The position numbers and the translations under genes are program-made. From Nitrospirota bacterium (GTDB lineage Bacteria; Nitrospirota; Leptospirillia; Leptospirillales; Leptospirillaceae), in the NCBI GenBank assembly GCA_023481175.1, contig JAMCWM010000036.1, positions 1 to 64,000 of the forward strand: DNA of 64,000 nucleotides, in the 5' to 3' direction. This document shows, one piece after another, positions 16,410 through 25,377 of the stretch. Under the pieces are notes generated by a model. The model searched no databases and had not been told where the DNA came from. It saw only the letters and a list, made by a program, of their open reading frames with translations. The stretch's first letter is position 1. Each line of letters begins with the position of its first letter.

Positions 16410-18682
16410 AGACGCGGAAGGCTTTTTTTCTTTTTCAGGCCAGTCTCCTTCTCCTGGTCGCATGGATGTTCTTTGCGGACCAACCACATGCGGCAATGGC
16501 CGCCTCTCCCCCCTCCGCCACCCCGGACAAGGTCGTTGTTCTCGCAGACAGGATTCGTCTCAATAAAAAAACGAATCTTTTGCATGCCAATGGCCATGCC
16601 TTCATCTCAAGGGCTCCATGGACCCTTCGGGCCGATTCCATTATTTTGAACAAGAAAACAAGCGTCGTCTGGGGTGCGGGACATGTCATCTTCAAGGGGC
16701 CGAGGACGACGATGAAAGGCGATCGGATCCGGGCAAACCTTCTGACAGGAGAAGCCGTCCTCTACCACGGCAAGGTCAAGACCCAGCAATACTACTCCAT
16801 GAACAATACCCAGATTTTGTACACCTACCATATACGGGGCGAAGAGATCCACCGGAAGGACCACAAGCATTATCATGTGGAAAAAGGAACGGTGACGACC
16901 TGCACCTGCGGAAAAGATGAGAATCCGGCATGGGATATTTCGACAAACTCGGGAGACATGACTCTTGGAGATTCCTTTGCGGGCTCGGGAAACAATCTGG
17001 ACATCAAGGGAGTCCCCGCTTTGTATATGCCCTATTTTTCTTTTCCGGTCGCCTCGAAAAAAACAGGGTTCCTGTTTCCTTTTGTCCAGGAAAACACGGT
17101 GCAGGGACTGGTTTTCTACGATTCCTTTTTCTGGAATATCGATCCGTCCTATGATCTGACTGTCACCTTCGACGACATGACGAACTTCGGAATCGGCGAG
17201 GGGATCACTTACCGTCAGGCAATGAGCGACTACCAGAACCTGTCGATCAACATCACCAACCAGGCCATCGACTATCAGGCGCTGGGACTTCGGACGAATG
17301 TCTCGTCGACCACGGATCTTTATTCCTACAACACCGACAACCTGTCGATCATGGGGAACATCAACTACGTCAATGCCCAGGATTTCTACCAGCTCATGAG
17401 CGTTGGATCGACCATGAGCTTCGATCCCCAGCTGCTGTCCTCCTTTTTTGTAAACGCCTATCAGGACAACAGCGAAATCAATCTGATCGCGGACTACAAC
17501 CAGGATATTTTTCCGGGTCTGAATACGACAGTGTCGAAGCTCCCCCAGGGCAGCGCAAGCGTCTACGACTACGCCCTTGGGACATCGGGGCTTTATTTTT
17601 CGTCATTTCTCTCGGGGGCGAACATCGAAAGCGGACCGCTCTTTTTCCAGCGGGGTTTGATCTATCCGCACGTCACGGGATCCTATGTCCTGGGAGATGG
17701 GGCGGTGATCCTGACCCCTCATGCCGGCGTCGTCACGACGGCCTACAGCCAAGGATACCAGACGGCCAGTCCTTATGATCAGGTGGTTCCCAATGCGGGG
17801 ATCGGGGCGCAATCGACCATTGAGCGCGATTTTCAGATGTCGGGCGGGGGAACCCTGACGCATCAGCTCCAGATGGACGCCGACTTCGACTGGGCGCCGC
17901 AGAACAATGAAACCCAGATTATTCAGAGCGGATTTTCCGACAATATTCTTGGCATGAACGCCGTAACGCTTGCTTTGACGCAGCGCCTTTTCTATTCAGG
18001 GTCCGAAGGGTCCAAGGAGCTCGTTTCCTTCAAGCTGGCCGACACCTACGACTACCAGACCATTCATTCCTCCTCACAGCCGATGTTTTTCGGCGGACAG
18101 ACCCTAATCGATCCCTTCCTTCCCATCGACACCCCATACTCCCCGGTCTACGGGTCGATCCACGTGCTTCCCGGGCAACCGGTCTCCTTTTTTGCCGAGG
18201 GGTTCTACGACTTTACCCAAAAGGCCCTTGTGACGGAGGATACGGCCATTTCATTCAATCAGGCCGCCTTTGCGCCGGCGCCTGTCATGCTGAACGCCAT
18301 GCTGGCCCAGACATCGGCGCACACGGGAAATATCCCCATCATGGGAAACTTCTTCAATCCTTATGAAATTACGGAGACCTATAATCAGCCGTTCGGAACA
18401 AACTTCCTCGTCCCATATCTCGGAATCACGACACAAATGGGGCTCTATCTTGGAGGGGCCTATTACTATGATCTGGGTCAGGGGCCGGGATCGGGAGCCC
18501 AGATGGAGTCCTTCAATTTCGGCTACAACGGACAGTGCTGGTCAGGAGCGTTCATGTATTACATTGTGAATGAGCCCGCTCCTCTTCCTGTCCAGACCGG
18601 CTTCGGTTTTACCGTCAGCCTGAATGGGGTGGCGGCTCTTGCTCCGATCATGAACGTGATCGCACCCCCTGTTGTTCCCTAA
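16406..18682 (+). CDS. lptD: LPS-assembly outer-membrane protein LptD
   Basis: A 758-residue protein. A signal peptide (KTRKAFFLFQASLLLL... to AAMAA) is followed by an OstA-like periplasmic domain (about 40-160, LADRIRLNKKTNLLHANGHA) and a large beta-barrel. The cysteine pair in TCTCGKDENPAWDI matches the LptD N-terminal disulfide site, and QCWSGAF near the C-terminus resembles the partner CCW motif with one cysteine missing. LptD inserts lipopolysaccharide into the outer leaflet. The start is inferred as TTG at 16406 (TTGA overlap with folC), giving a proper signal peptide. Confidence 0.85.
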   Translation: MKTRKAFFLFQASLLLLVAWMFFADQPHAAMAASPPSATPDKVVVLADRIRLNKKTNLLHANGHAFISRAPWTLRADSIILNKKTSVVWGAGHVIFKGPRTTMKGDRIRANLLTGEAVLYHGKVKTQQYYSMNNTQILYTYHIRGEEIHRKDHKHYHVEKGTVTTCTCGKDENPAWDISTNSGDMTLGDSFAGSGNNLDIKGVPALYMPYFSFPVASKKTGFLFPFVQENTVQGLVFYDSFFWNIDPSYDLTVTFDDMTNFGIGEGITYRQAMSDYQNLSINITNQAIDYQALGLRTNVSSTTDLYSYNTDNLSIMGNINYVNAQDFYQLMSVGSTMSFDPQLLSSFFVNAYQDNSEINLIADYNQDIFPGLNTTVSKLPQGSASVYDYALGTSGLYFSSFLSGANIESGPLFFQRGLIYPHVTGSYVLGDGAVILTPHAGVVTTAYSQGYQTASPYDQVVPNAGIGAQSTIERDFQMSGGGTLTHQLQMDADFDWAPQNNETQIIQSGFSDNILGMNAVTLALTQRLFYSGSEGSKELVSFKLADTYDYQTIHSSSQPMFFGGQTLIDPFLPIDTPYSPVYGSIHVLPGQPVSFFAEGFYDFTQKALVTEDTAISFNQAAFAPAPVMLNAMLAQTSAHTGNIPIMGNFFNPYEITETYNQPFGTNFLVPYLGITTQMGLYLGGAYYYDLGQGPGSGAQMESFNFGYNGQCWSGAFMYYIVNEPAPLPVQTGFGFTVSLNGVAALAPIMNVIAPPVVP

Positions 18683-18691
18683 GGAAACAGG
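18668..18691. terminator. Weak hairpin between convergent lptD and M14 genes
   Basis: CCTGT..TTCC (18668-18678) can pair with GGAA.ACAGG (18683-18691), with a 2-base bulge and a 4-base loop spanning the lptD stop codon. There is no clear T-run on either side, so terminator activity is doubtful. Confidence 0.3.
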
Positions 18692-18692
18692 A

Positions 18693-19469
18693 TCACGAAT
18701 TCCAGCAGGAAAGGACAGTCCGGAGGGAAAGAAGGTGCATCGCCACCCGTTCGTCGAGAGGGAGTTTCGGCGGTGTCTCAAAGGTCAGAGTCCGGTTGGC
18801 CCCAAGTTTTTTCAGGTAGAGGCCCTGGGGGGCCCCCTTTCGGAAGGTGCGCGGAATTGGGCGGGAGGTCCTTAAGATCAAACCATCGTTTGCTGCCATT
18901 CCTTCAATGATGGACGATTCATTGATAGGATGACCCGCCTTTCGCAAGGCTGAAATGATCGAAGGACCAAAGGCCTCCGATTCGGAGGGGGAAAGTTCGT
19001 AAAGGTAAAAGCCTGGTGTGTCGACATCTTCGTGAAGGTCGACAAAAAGATCGACAGATCGTCGGCGGTAGTCATCCATCAAAAAACGAATTTCGGCGGG
19101 AGGGGTCGGAGAGCCGAATGTTCTGTTCAGGTCGGTCCCAGATTGATTGCTCCGCTGTCTCAGGTCAAATCCTGTCGGGTTGATGAGGGGAACAATTTCG
19201 ACATGGCAGCAGGCGAATTCAGGCCAGTCGTCAGGAAAGCGCTCCAGGAGGGAGAGAATGGCATGGGGACCGGCGGGTTCGTCCCCATGGATTCCTGCTG
19301 CGATCAGAATTCTTGGGGAATGTCCTTCGGTCTTCCTCGAGAGCGAAAGGATTGGAATGGAGGCTCCATTGAAGTCGATCTTTCCAAGAACTCTCGATCG
19401 GAACCCCGCTTTCGTGGATATCTTTCGAACTAGTTCTGTATAAGCGCGACTTTCCAGGATTTCCGTCAT
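18693..19469 (-). CDS. M14-family deacylase/carboxypeptidase-like (succinylglutamate desuccinylase/aspartoacylase type)
   Basis: A 258-residue predicted zinc hydrolase. Zinc ligands are visible in AAGIHGDEPAG (H-x-x-E), and DLHED supplies the later histidine; PTGFDLRQRSNQSGTDLNR is the substrate-binding segment with the N-R pair, and TFETP gives the catalytic glutamate. It cleaves an amide bond on a small N-acyl amino acid or a peptide; the exact substrate is not clear. The start at 19469 overlaps the nadK stop (ATGA) and has GGGGTGG upstream. Confidence 0.78.
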   Translation of the reverse strand: MTEILESRAYTELVRKISTKAGFRSRVLGKIDFNGASIPILSLSRKTEGHSPRILIAAGIHGDEPAGPHAILSLLERFPDDWPEFACCHVEIVPLINPTGFDLRQRSNQSGTDLNRTFGSPTPPAEIRFLMDDYRRRSVDLFVDLHEDVDTPGFYLYELSPSESEAFGPSIISALRKAGHPINESSIIEGMAANDGLILRTSRPIPRTFRKGAPQGLYLKKLGANRTLTFETPPKLPLDERVAMHLLSLRTVLSCWNS

Positions 19470-20350
19470 ATTCCACCCCATCTCAGTTTATCCCGTAAAA
19501 CCTCGAAATAATTTCGGTCAGGGGAGACAAGAAGGCGGGTGACAGATTTGGAGCGTGAAATCTGAAGGACATCCCCCTTCTGAAGCGGGACGCTGATCTG
19601 GCCATCAAAGGTCACGACGACATTCGCCTCCCCCGTTTTGAAAAGGGTTTCGAGTTCGACGGATCCAGGGAAGACGATGGGGCGCTGTGTCAGCGTATGC
19701 GGACATATAGGCGTCATGACGATCCCATCGGATTCCGGATGTAGAATGGGGCCTCCGGCAGCCATCGAATAAGCCGTGGAGCCGGTGGCTGTGGAAAAAA
19801 TCACTCCGTCTCCTTTCATGTCAGTGACAAAATGGGTATTTGAAAAAATTTCGACTTCTATCATCCGGGCAGTAATGCCCTTATTGATAACGACATCATT
19901 GAGGGCATCCTGTTCAAGAATAACCTCATGATTGTTGCGGATTAACGTCCCCCGTATCATGGCCCTTTTTTCGATGACATAATGCCCGTCGACAACGGAT
20001 TCAAGAACGCGAAATGTTTCTTCTTTGGGGACCTCGGCCAAAAAACCCAATGTTCCAAGATTGACCCCAAGAATGGGAGTTTCGCTTGCTGCCATCAGAC
20101 GGGCAGCCGACAGGATGGTTCCGTCCCCGCCAAGAACGATGACGAGATCGGTCCTGGTAGCGATCTCCTCCCTGTCGAATGTTTTCCATGCACCATCGCC
20201 GAGAGAGAGAATGGCTTCGCGATCCATCATGACCCGAAGATTTCGATTTTCAAACCAGGGGAGAAGGGCGGAGAGAAGTTGGCGGACCTCTGCGGAACGA
20301 TGCGGTTTCGTGATGATTCCAACCGAATGAACCGATAGCTTCTGGGGCAT
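19466..20350 (-). CDS. nadK: NAD kinase
   Basis: A 294-residue enzyme phosphorylating NAD to NADP. The diagnostic GGDGTILSAAR, GVNLGTLGFLAE, DGVIFSTATGSTAYSMAAGGPI and the late VTFDGQ segment are present. GAGGAAAGGG precedes the ATG. It is the first gene of a two-gene minus-strand operon with the M14 hydrolase. Confidence 0.94.
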   Translation of the reverse strand: MPQKLSVHSVGIITKPHRSAEVRQLLSALLPWFENRNLRVMMDREAILSLGDGAWKTFDREEIATRTDLVIVLGGDGTILSAARLMAASETPILGVNLGTLGFLAEVPKEETFRVLESVVDGHYVIEKRAMIRGTLIRNNHEVILEQDALNDVVINKGITARMIEVEIFSNTHFVTDMKGDGVIFSTATGSTAYSMAAGGPILHPESDGIVMTPICPHTLTQRPIVFPGSVELETLFKTGEANVVVTFDGQISVPLQKGDVLQISRSKSVTRLLVSPDRNYFEVLRDKLRWGGI

Positions 20351-20429
20351 CGACCCTTTCCTCCGGAGATCGCGATGGGAGCCGTATCCCTAAGAGGTGA
20401 CGGCTGGAATTTTTCAGGTAAATGGTTTC

Positions 20430-20459
20430 CAGATAGTCGCGATTAAAAGAAGATGACAA
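20430..20459 (-). promoter_or_regulatory. Candidate sigma-70 promoter for nadK
   Basis: Read on the minus strand, TTGTCA (20459-20454) and TATCTG (20435-20430) are 18 bases apart, about 80 bases upstream of the nadK ATG. Confidence 0.35.
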
Positions 20460-20608
20460 GATCATAGTGGGTCAGCGCAACAAAGTCGAGCAATTCTCTA
20501 TTAGGGAGCCTTCTGCTTCGTTGGAAATAAATCTTGGAGCAGGAAGAAGTCTCCCGATGACCAGCATTTTTATCTCCAGATCCATCGAGTCGCGAACTCC
20601 GTCAGGCC

Positions 20609-20637
20609 TTGACACATATAATTGGATATGTTACAAA
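20609..20637 (+). promoter_or_regulatory. Candidate sigma-70 promoter for the bc operon
   Basis: A consensus TTGACA (20609-20614) is followed 17 bases later by TACAAA (20632-20637). A perfect TATAAT at 20617-20622 lies too close to that -35 to be its partner but could serve another -35. Confidence 0.4.
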
Positions 20638-20785
20638 AACCGCCACTGTAAATTCATATCGAAAATCATTCTCATCTTTGACCGGATAGGGAACCCAGGG
20701 AGCCAAGAGATCTCTTTCGAGGCTTCGCAAGCTTGGTGTCCCTCTTTCCGACTGGGGAATTTGTATCAGTACGGAGGAGGAACGA

Positions 20786-22633
20786 ATGAGAGGTAAATAC
20801 AAGCTCCATATTCCAGACTACCAGTATTACGCGGACCAGGTGGCATGTCGAAAAGCTTGTCCGGTGGGAACCGATGCAGGCGGGTACGTCCAGGCCATTG
20901 CGCAGGGAAGATATGAAAAGGCGTATGCGATTGCGCGCGGTCCAAATCCTTTCGCATCGGTATGCGGATGGGTTTGCAATGCCCCTTGCGAAACAGCCTG
21001 CACGCGTGGAAATATCGATGAGCCCGTCACTATCCGGGCCTTGAAAAGATTTGTCACGGAAAAATTTGGAGCGGAAGCTGTCGCCGATCCGGCATCTACT
21101 TTACGTTATTCGACGGCTCCAGGGGTTCCCTATGGCAAGGCGACCGGGAAAAAGGTGGCGGTTGTCGGCGGTGGGCCAGCCGGTCTGACAGTTGCCCACG
21201 ATCTTGCCCGCCTCGGCTATCGAGTCACAATTTTCGAATCACAGGACCGATTGGGCGGATTGTTTTATCTCGTCCCGGAATACCGTCTTCCCCGCCCCCT
21301 CTTTCAGGCGGAAATCGCCGCGATCATGAGCATGGGAGTCGAGGCACGGCTCAATACAAAGGTAGGCAAGGATATCACTTTGGCAGAGCTCAGGCAGGAC
21401 TTTGGAGCGGTGGTCCTGGCTTCGGGCGCATGGGGGAGTCGTCCTGTTCCTTTTGAAGGCCGTGACCTTCAGGGCGTCTACTCGGCCCTTCCCTTTCTCC
21501 AGTCCGTTTACCACAATCATGAGCCGCTGCCGATCGGAGCATTTCCGATTGTGGTCGGAGCCGGAAACGTCGCGATGGATGTGGTCAGGACGGCGGTTCG
21601 AGTGCCCGGGGTCGAAAAGGTGAAAGTTGTGACCCTCGAAACATGGGACGAAATGCCCGCCGATGATCTTGAAATCGAAGACGCGGTTCATGAAGGGGCA
21701 GAATTTGCAATCCGCCTCGGGACCAAGCGAATCGTTGGAAACGATGGAAAATTCGAGGGACTCGAGGTCAAAAAAGTTCTCTCTGTGTTTGATGATCAGG
21801 GTCGTTTCGCACCCGCCTTTGACGAAAATACTGTGAGTCTCCTGAAGGGGACCTCTGTCATATTCGCGATCGGCCAGGTCATCGATACCTCCTATATTCC
21901 TGAAGACCTCGATGGGGTTGTCGGAAGAAATGGGGTGATACGGGCGAACATGCACACCATGGACACGGGAGTTCCGGGTGTTTTTGCAGCAGGGGATGTC
22001 GTAACAGGACCGAGAATCTTCATCGAGGCGATTGCTGCTGGGCAAAAAGCCGCTCAGTCAGTTCATGCCTATCTGTCAGGGGGACAGGTTGAAAAAAATC
22101 TGTCGGGAGTTTCGACCCCCGTTTCACATCGGCAGAATCCTTCTCCCATTTGGCCCGATGAATTCAATAAAAAAGGGTATTACACCATCGATCGAAAAAA
22201 TCCGGAACTTCTTCATCCGGATTTCCGCAAGACAAACTTTGAGTTGGCTGAATTATCGATGACGGAGGAGGAGGCCAGAACCCAGGCTTCCCGATGCCTG
22301 ACTTGCCACGTCAACCCGATCTTTGAAGGCCAGAAATGTGTATTGTGCGGGGGATGTGTGGATGTTTGTCCCGAATACGCACTCAAAATGGTTCCCCTGG
22401 CGGATGTTGACCTTGATCATGGTAAAACCGCCCCTCTCCTGGAATCCTTTGTTGGGGAGGAGATTCATCCTGGACATTTGGAGGAGCCTGTCGTACAGAA
22501 ACTTTCGATGTCGACGGCAATGATATGGGATGGTATGCGCTGCATCCGATGTGGACTATGTGCGAAAAGATGCCCGACTGGTGCAATCGCCATGGAACAT
22601 CTTGAAATCAAACAGGAGGTAACGCTCCAATGA
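20786..22633 (+). CDS. GltD-like FAD/NAD(P) oxidoreductase with C-terminal 2x[4Fe-4S] domain
   Basis: A 615-residue soluble protein. The N-terminal cysteine helical domain (C21, C25 in [14 protein letters not shown] and a later [13 protein letters not shown]) is that of glutamate-synthase beta subunits. [12 protein letters not shown] binds FAD and [14 protein letters not shown] resembles the second nucleotide site; [10 protein letters not shown] closes the FAD site. The C-terminus adds two ferredoxin motifs, [12 protein letters not shown] and [12 protein letters not shown]. GltD itself lacks that tail. The gene leads the Rieske/cytochrome b operon with ATGA overlap, so it probably passes electrons between NAD(P)H or ferredoxin and the bc complex (inference). 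Confidence 0.83.
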   Translation: MRGKYKLHIPDYQYYADQVACRKACPVGTDAGGYVQAIAQGRYEKAYAIARGPNPFASVCGWVCNAPCETACTRGNIDEPVTIRALKRFVTEKFGAEAVADPASTLRYSTAPGVPYGKATGKKVAVVGGGPAGLTVAHDLARLGYRVTIFESQDRLGGLFYLVPEYRLPRPLFQAEIAAIMSMGVEARLNTKVGKDITLAELRQDFGAVVLASGAWGSRPVPFEGRDLQGVYSALPFLQSVYHNHEPLPIGAFPIVVGAGNVAMDVVRTAVRVPGVEKVKVVTLETWDEMPADDLEIEDAVHEGAEFAIRLGTKRIVGNDGKFEGLEVKKVLSVFDDQGRFAPAFDENTVSLLKGTSVIFAIGQVIDTSYIPEDLDGVVGRNGVIRANMHTMDTGVPGVFAAGDVVTGPRIFIEAIAAGQKAAQSVHAYLSGGQVEKNLSGVSTPVSHRQNPSPIWPDEFNKKGYYTIDRKNPELLHPDFRKTNFELAELSMTEEEARTQASRCLTCHVNPIFEGQKCVLCGGCVDVCPEYALKMVPLADVDLDHGKTAPLLESFVGEEIHPGHLEEPVVQKLSMSTAMIWDGMRCIRCGLCAKRCPTGAIAMEHLEIKQEVTLQ

Positions 22634-23250
22634 CGAATCCAGCAGCGGGTGTTGGACACCCAGAAGAAACAGAGTCGGGATTAAGCCCTTCGGAAAAAGG
22701 AAGAAGAAAATTTTTGGTTGCGGCGGGTTGGTCTGTTGTCGGGGCCACGATGGCGGGATCTGCCTACGCCACCTACAAGTTCTTGTTTCCTCCCATTCTT
22801 TATGAACCACCGACCGTTTTCAAAATCGGCCACGTGTCCTCCTATGGGTTGGGAATTGATGAGCGATGGAAGTTGAAAGGAAGATTTTGGGTCGTCCGGA
22901 ACATGCGCGGCATATACAACATGATTTCCATTTGCCGACATCTGGGCTGTACGCCAAATTGGTTCCCGGATCAGAAGAGATTCCGTTGCCCATGCCATGG
23001 GTCCATTTACGATGCCCATGGAAATGTGCGCGGAGGACCGGCTCCACGGACCCTCTGGAGAGGTCAGATTACCCGTGACCCTCTTGACGGGGAGCTGATC
23101 GTCAATACCGTCATCCGTCTTGATCCCGATCCGGTTCAGACACCACAGGGTCTCTGGGTCAAGGAAAAAGTAAAAGAAATTTCGCCGTTTTACATCGAGC
23201 ATGCGGCTCCTCCTGGAGGATCGTGTGCCTCGAACCGTCTTCTTTGCTAA
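22630..23250 (+). CDS. Rieske [2Fe-2S] protein of the cytochrome bc complex
   Basis: A 206-residue protein. An N-terminal [10 protein letters not shown] segment with a following hydrophobic stretch acts as membrane anchor, and looks like a Tat signal. The cluster motifs CRHLGC and CPCHGS are intact (two Cys-x-His pairs plus the disulfide cysteines). It takes electrons from quinol at the outer face and passes them to cytochrome c. ATGA overlap with the oxidoreductase gene. The C-terminal tail ([13 protein letters not shown]) is overlapped by a good ribosome-binding site for another reading frame. Confidence 0.92.
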   Translation: MTNPAAGVGHPEETESGLSPSEKGRRKFLVAAGWSVVGATMAGSAYATYKFLFPPILYEPPTVFKIGHVSSYGLGIDERWKLKGRFWVVRNMRGIYNMISICRHLGCTPNWFPDQKRFRCPCHGSIYDAHGNVRGGPAPRTLWRGQITRDPLDGELIVNTVIRLDPDPVQTPQGLWVKEKVKEISPFYIEHAAPPGGSCASNRLLC

Positions 23251-23433
23251 CAGGGACCAGGATATAAGCAATTAGATCTAGAAGCTCCATTTCTCGGTGG
23301 GAAATGGATAACCAGTGAGCCACGCAAGGATCCTCGTTTCCTGCGCGATCTCCAAGGCGATCTTCAGGGAGTGGTCCTTTTTAACGAAAGGGACTTAAGG
23401 TATGCTTCAAAAATTAAAGAACGGGATCGTTGA
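23225..23433 (+). pseudogene. Frameshifted small gene between Rieske and cytochrome b genes
   Basis: A GTG at 23225 follows GGAGG by five bases and begins [12 protein letters not shown], which stops at 23273. One frame back, from about 23260, an open frame without start codon continues as GYKQLDLEAPFLGGKW and so on to TGA at 23431-23433, in total about 69 residues if a -1 shift near 23260 joins them. The joined protein is soluble and charged, overlaps the Rieske 3' end and the cytochrome b 5' end, and fills an otherwise empty 150-base gap. It may be a real small subunit gene broken by a mutation, a sequencing error, or a programmed frameshift; no family was recognised. Confidence 0.45.
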
Positions 23434-24163
23434 TTCCCAGATATTCAAATCTGTGTTTCGGCACGGTTACCCTGATAATGATCTTGACCGTGCTTACGCC
23501 ATTTTCAGCAACGTCTTCCTTCACGTTCATCCGGTCAAAGTCCGCCGGTCTGCCCTGAGAATGCGCTATACATTCTGTCTTGGGGGAATCACTCTTCTCC
23601 TGTTCATCATTCTGGCTGTGACAGGAATCTGGCTCATGTTCTATTACACTCCTTATACCGGGTTGGCTTACCGGAATATCAAAGATCTTCAGTTCGTGAT
23701 TTTCGGCGGAAACCTGATGCGTGACCTCCACAGATTCGCAGCCCATGGAATGGTCCTCTTTGTCTGGTTGCACATGACGCGTGTCTTTCTGACAGGCGCT
23801 TACAAAGCTCCCCGGGAATTTAACTGGATTGTGGGAGTGGTGCTTCTCGTCAATACCCTGGTGCTTTCCTGGACAGGTTACCTGCTCCCTTGGGATCAGC
23901 TTGCATACTGGGCGGTGACCGTTGGAGCCAAGATGGCCTCATATACTCCGTTCATTGGCCAGAATGGGCCATGGGGGCCTCAACTCGGATTCCTTCCGAC
24001 AAACGACATCATGTTTATGTTGCTTGGTGGAACGGTTGTGGGACAGAACGCCCTTATTCGCTTCTATGTCCTCCACTGCGTCGTTCTTCCCCTGGTCGTC
24101 ACCGTCTTTCTTGCGGTTCATTTCTGGAGAATCAGGAAAGATGGTTTTTCCGGTCCATTATGA
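23402..24163 (+). CDS. Cytochrome b, b6-type N-terminal half
   Basis: A 253-residue membrane protein with four main helices. Haem ligands are H110/H124 (14 apart) in helix B and H225/H240 (15 apart) in helix D, the spacing of cytochrome b6. C59 in FCLGGITL sits where b6 and firmicute QcrB bind haem ci covalently, so a third haem is likely. [12 protein letters not shown] and the TGAYKAPRE loop are typical quinone-site neighbours. It is the core of the bc complex and oxidises or reduces quinol. The ATG at 23402 overlaps the end of the preceding small open frame. Confidence 0.92.
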   Translation: MLQKLKNGIVDSQIFKSVFRHGYPDNDLDRAYAIFSNVFLHVHPVKVRRSALRMRYTFCLGGITLLLFIILAVTGIWLMFYYTPYTGLAYRNIKDLQFVIFGGNLMRDLHRFAAHGMVLFVWLHMTRVFLTGAYKAPREFNWIVGVVLLVNTLVLSWTGYLLPWDQLAYWAVTVGAKMASYTPFIGQNGPWGPQLGFLPTNDIMFMLLGGTVVGQNALIRFYVLHCVVLPLVVTVFLAVHFWRIRKDGFSGPL

Positions 24164-24232
24164 AAAGGTTTCATGAAAATCAGATTATGTTGAAGTTCCA
24201 TATGGGGAGTGTTAACCGAGAGGTGGGACAGC

Positions 24233-25063
24233 ATGGATGAAAAAGTGACCCGGGAGATTTTTCCCCGGGACTCCCGTAAGTCCTATGGGCTCGTAGAGCT
24301 CATGAAAAAAACGGCTCCGATCGTTCGAAAGGAGCCTGAAGATACCGTCTACGTATGGCCGAATCTTCTAATGATCGAAATCATTTGCGCCATTCTGGTC
24401 ACGGTTGGTCTCATGGTCCTTATCCAGTTCGAACATGCGCCATTGCGTTCACTGGCAGATCCATCGACCACACCGAATCCGATGCGTGCACCATGGTACT
24501 TTCTCGGACTTCAGGAACTGCTCGTCTATTTTGATCCCTGGTATGCCGGGGTCGTCCTTCCTGGAATGATCATTCTCGGCCTCATGCTTTTTCCTTATCT
24601 AGACGTCAATCCCAAGGGTGTGGGCTATTACACCTACAGCGAACGGAAATTTGCTGTTTTCAATTATTCTTTCGGATTTGCCATCTGGTGGATCACAATC
24701 ATCATCGGAACATATCTACGCGGTCTCGACTGGCAGTGGTACTGGCCGTGGAGCAATCACCTCGAGCATATGAATCCGGCGCTCGTCACCCTGATTCCGC
24801 TCCATCTCATTTTTGTCAATTGGTTCCATGTGAGCGAAGGTGTCGGTAAGCTGTTCACCGATGTTATCTTTATCGGATACTTTGCATTGGGAACACTCAT
24901 TCCGATGGTGGTTTGGAAGCCGATGTACAAGGCCATGGGACTCTGGCGCTATCTCACCTTCAGCTTTTTCTTTCTATCCATGATGGGTGTGGCGCTTAAA
25001 ATCATCCTGAGACTTCTCTTCAACATCAAGTATGTTCTCGTCACGCCATGGATCAACATCTGA
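24233..25063 (+). CDS. Cytochrome b C-terminal half (subunit IV-like)
   Basis: A 276-residue membrane protein carrying the second half of cytochrome b. The quinol-site motif normally PEWY is APWY here (86-89, in MRAPWYFLGLQELL), a variant known from some non-model bc complexes. At 276 residues it is longer than plant-type subunit IV (~160), with about three further hydrophobic segments after residue 145 (FAIWWITIIIG, LVTLIPLHLIFVNW, FFFLSMMGVALKII). ATG at 24233 with GAGGTGG upstream; a GTG at 24209 is possible. Confidence 0.88.
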   Translation: MDEKVTREIFPRDSRKSYGLVELMKKTAPIVRKEPEDTVYVWPNLLMIEIICAILVTVGLMVLIQFEHAPLRSLADPSTTPNPMRAPWYFLGLQELLVYFDPWYAGVVLPGMIILGLMLFPYLDVNPKGVGYYTYSERKFAVFNYSFGFAIWWITIIIGTYLRGLDWQWYWPWSNHLEHMNPALVTLIPLHLIFVNWFHVSEGVGKLFTDVIFIGYFALGTLIPMVVWKPMYKAMGLWRYLTFSFFFLSMMGVALKIILRLLFNIKYVLVTPWINI

Positions 25064-25081
25064 TATTTGTGTGGAAAGAAA

Positions 25082-25103
25082 TTCCCGACTCTACAGTCGG
25101 GGA
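25082..25103 (+). other. Intercistronic hairpin in the bc operon
   Basis: CCCGACT (25084-25090) pairs with AGTCGGG (25095-25101) across a 4-base loop, extended by weaker pairs and followed by GGAAAAATC. It sits between subunit IV and the one-helix protein. With no T-run it is more likely an mRNA-processing or stability element than a terminator. Confidence 0.4.
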
Positions 25104-25161
25104 AAAATCTGAATAAACGCAGAGGGTAGTTTCTGTCCGTTTCATAGGACAAGGAGGCTCA

Positions 25162-25377
25162 ATGGACCAGTTTCACCAGTTGCTCAATGCCCCATGGGTT
25201 GAAGAATATTTCGGATACCCCTATCGTATTGGGATCTCCATCACTCTCGTCATTGGAACAGCCATATTTTACTACCTTGTCATTTGGTTTCAGAAATGGC
25301 AGGAAGGTTCCTTTTATCCTGATGGCCATCCCTTGAGAAAATCAGCCCAGGCGACGGAAAGGGGAAGAAAAGAATGA
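25162..25377 (+). CDS. Small one-helix protein of the bc operon
   Basis: A 71-residue protein with one hydrophobic helix (about 22-42) and a basic tail. AAGGAGG precedes the ATG. It overlaps the next cytochrome gene by ATGA. It could be a small structural subunit comparable in role, not in sequence, to the Pet small subunits; no family was recognised. Confidence 0.75.
   Translation: MDQFHQLLNAPWVEEYFGYPYRIGISITLVIGTAIFYYLVIWFQKWQEGSFYPDGHPLRKSAQATERGRKE

Larger units (their letters stand above)
20351..20785. other. Intergenic region between nadK and the bc operon
   Basis: A stretch of 435 bases without a convincing gene; it separates two divergent operons. It holds a candidate promoter for each direction and a strong Shine-Dalgarno sequence (GGAGGAGG) just before the first bc-operon gene. 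The distance from the predicted plus-strand promoter to that ATG is about 140 bases, leaving room for a regulatory leader, but no clear stem-loop was recognised. Confidence 0.6.

Noticed and set aside
20617-20622. Perfect TATAAT as -10 of the TTGACA at 20609
   Set aside because: Only two bases separate them; the 17-base spaced TACAAA is the better partner.
22285-22330. CLTCH in the GltD-like protein as a haem c site
   Set aside because: The protein has no signal peptide and sits in the cytoplasm; this cysteine set belongs to the Fe-S region.
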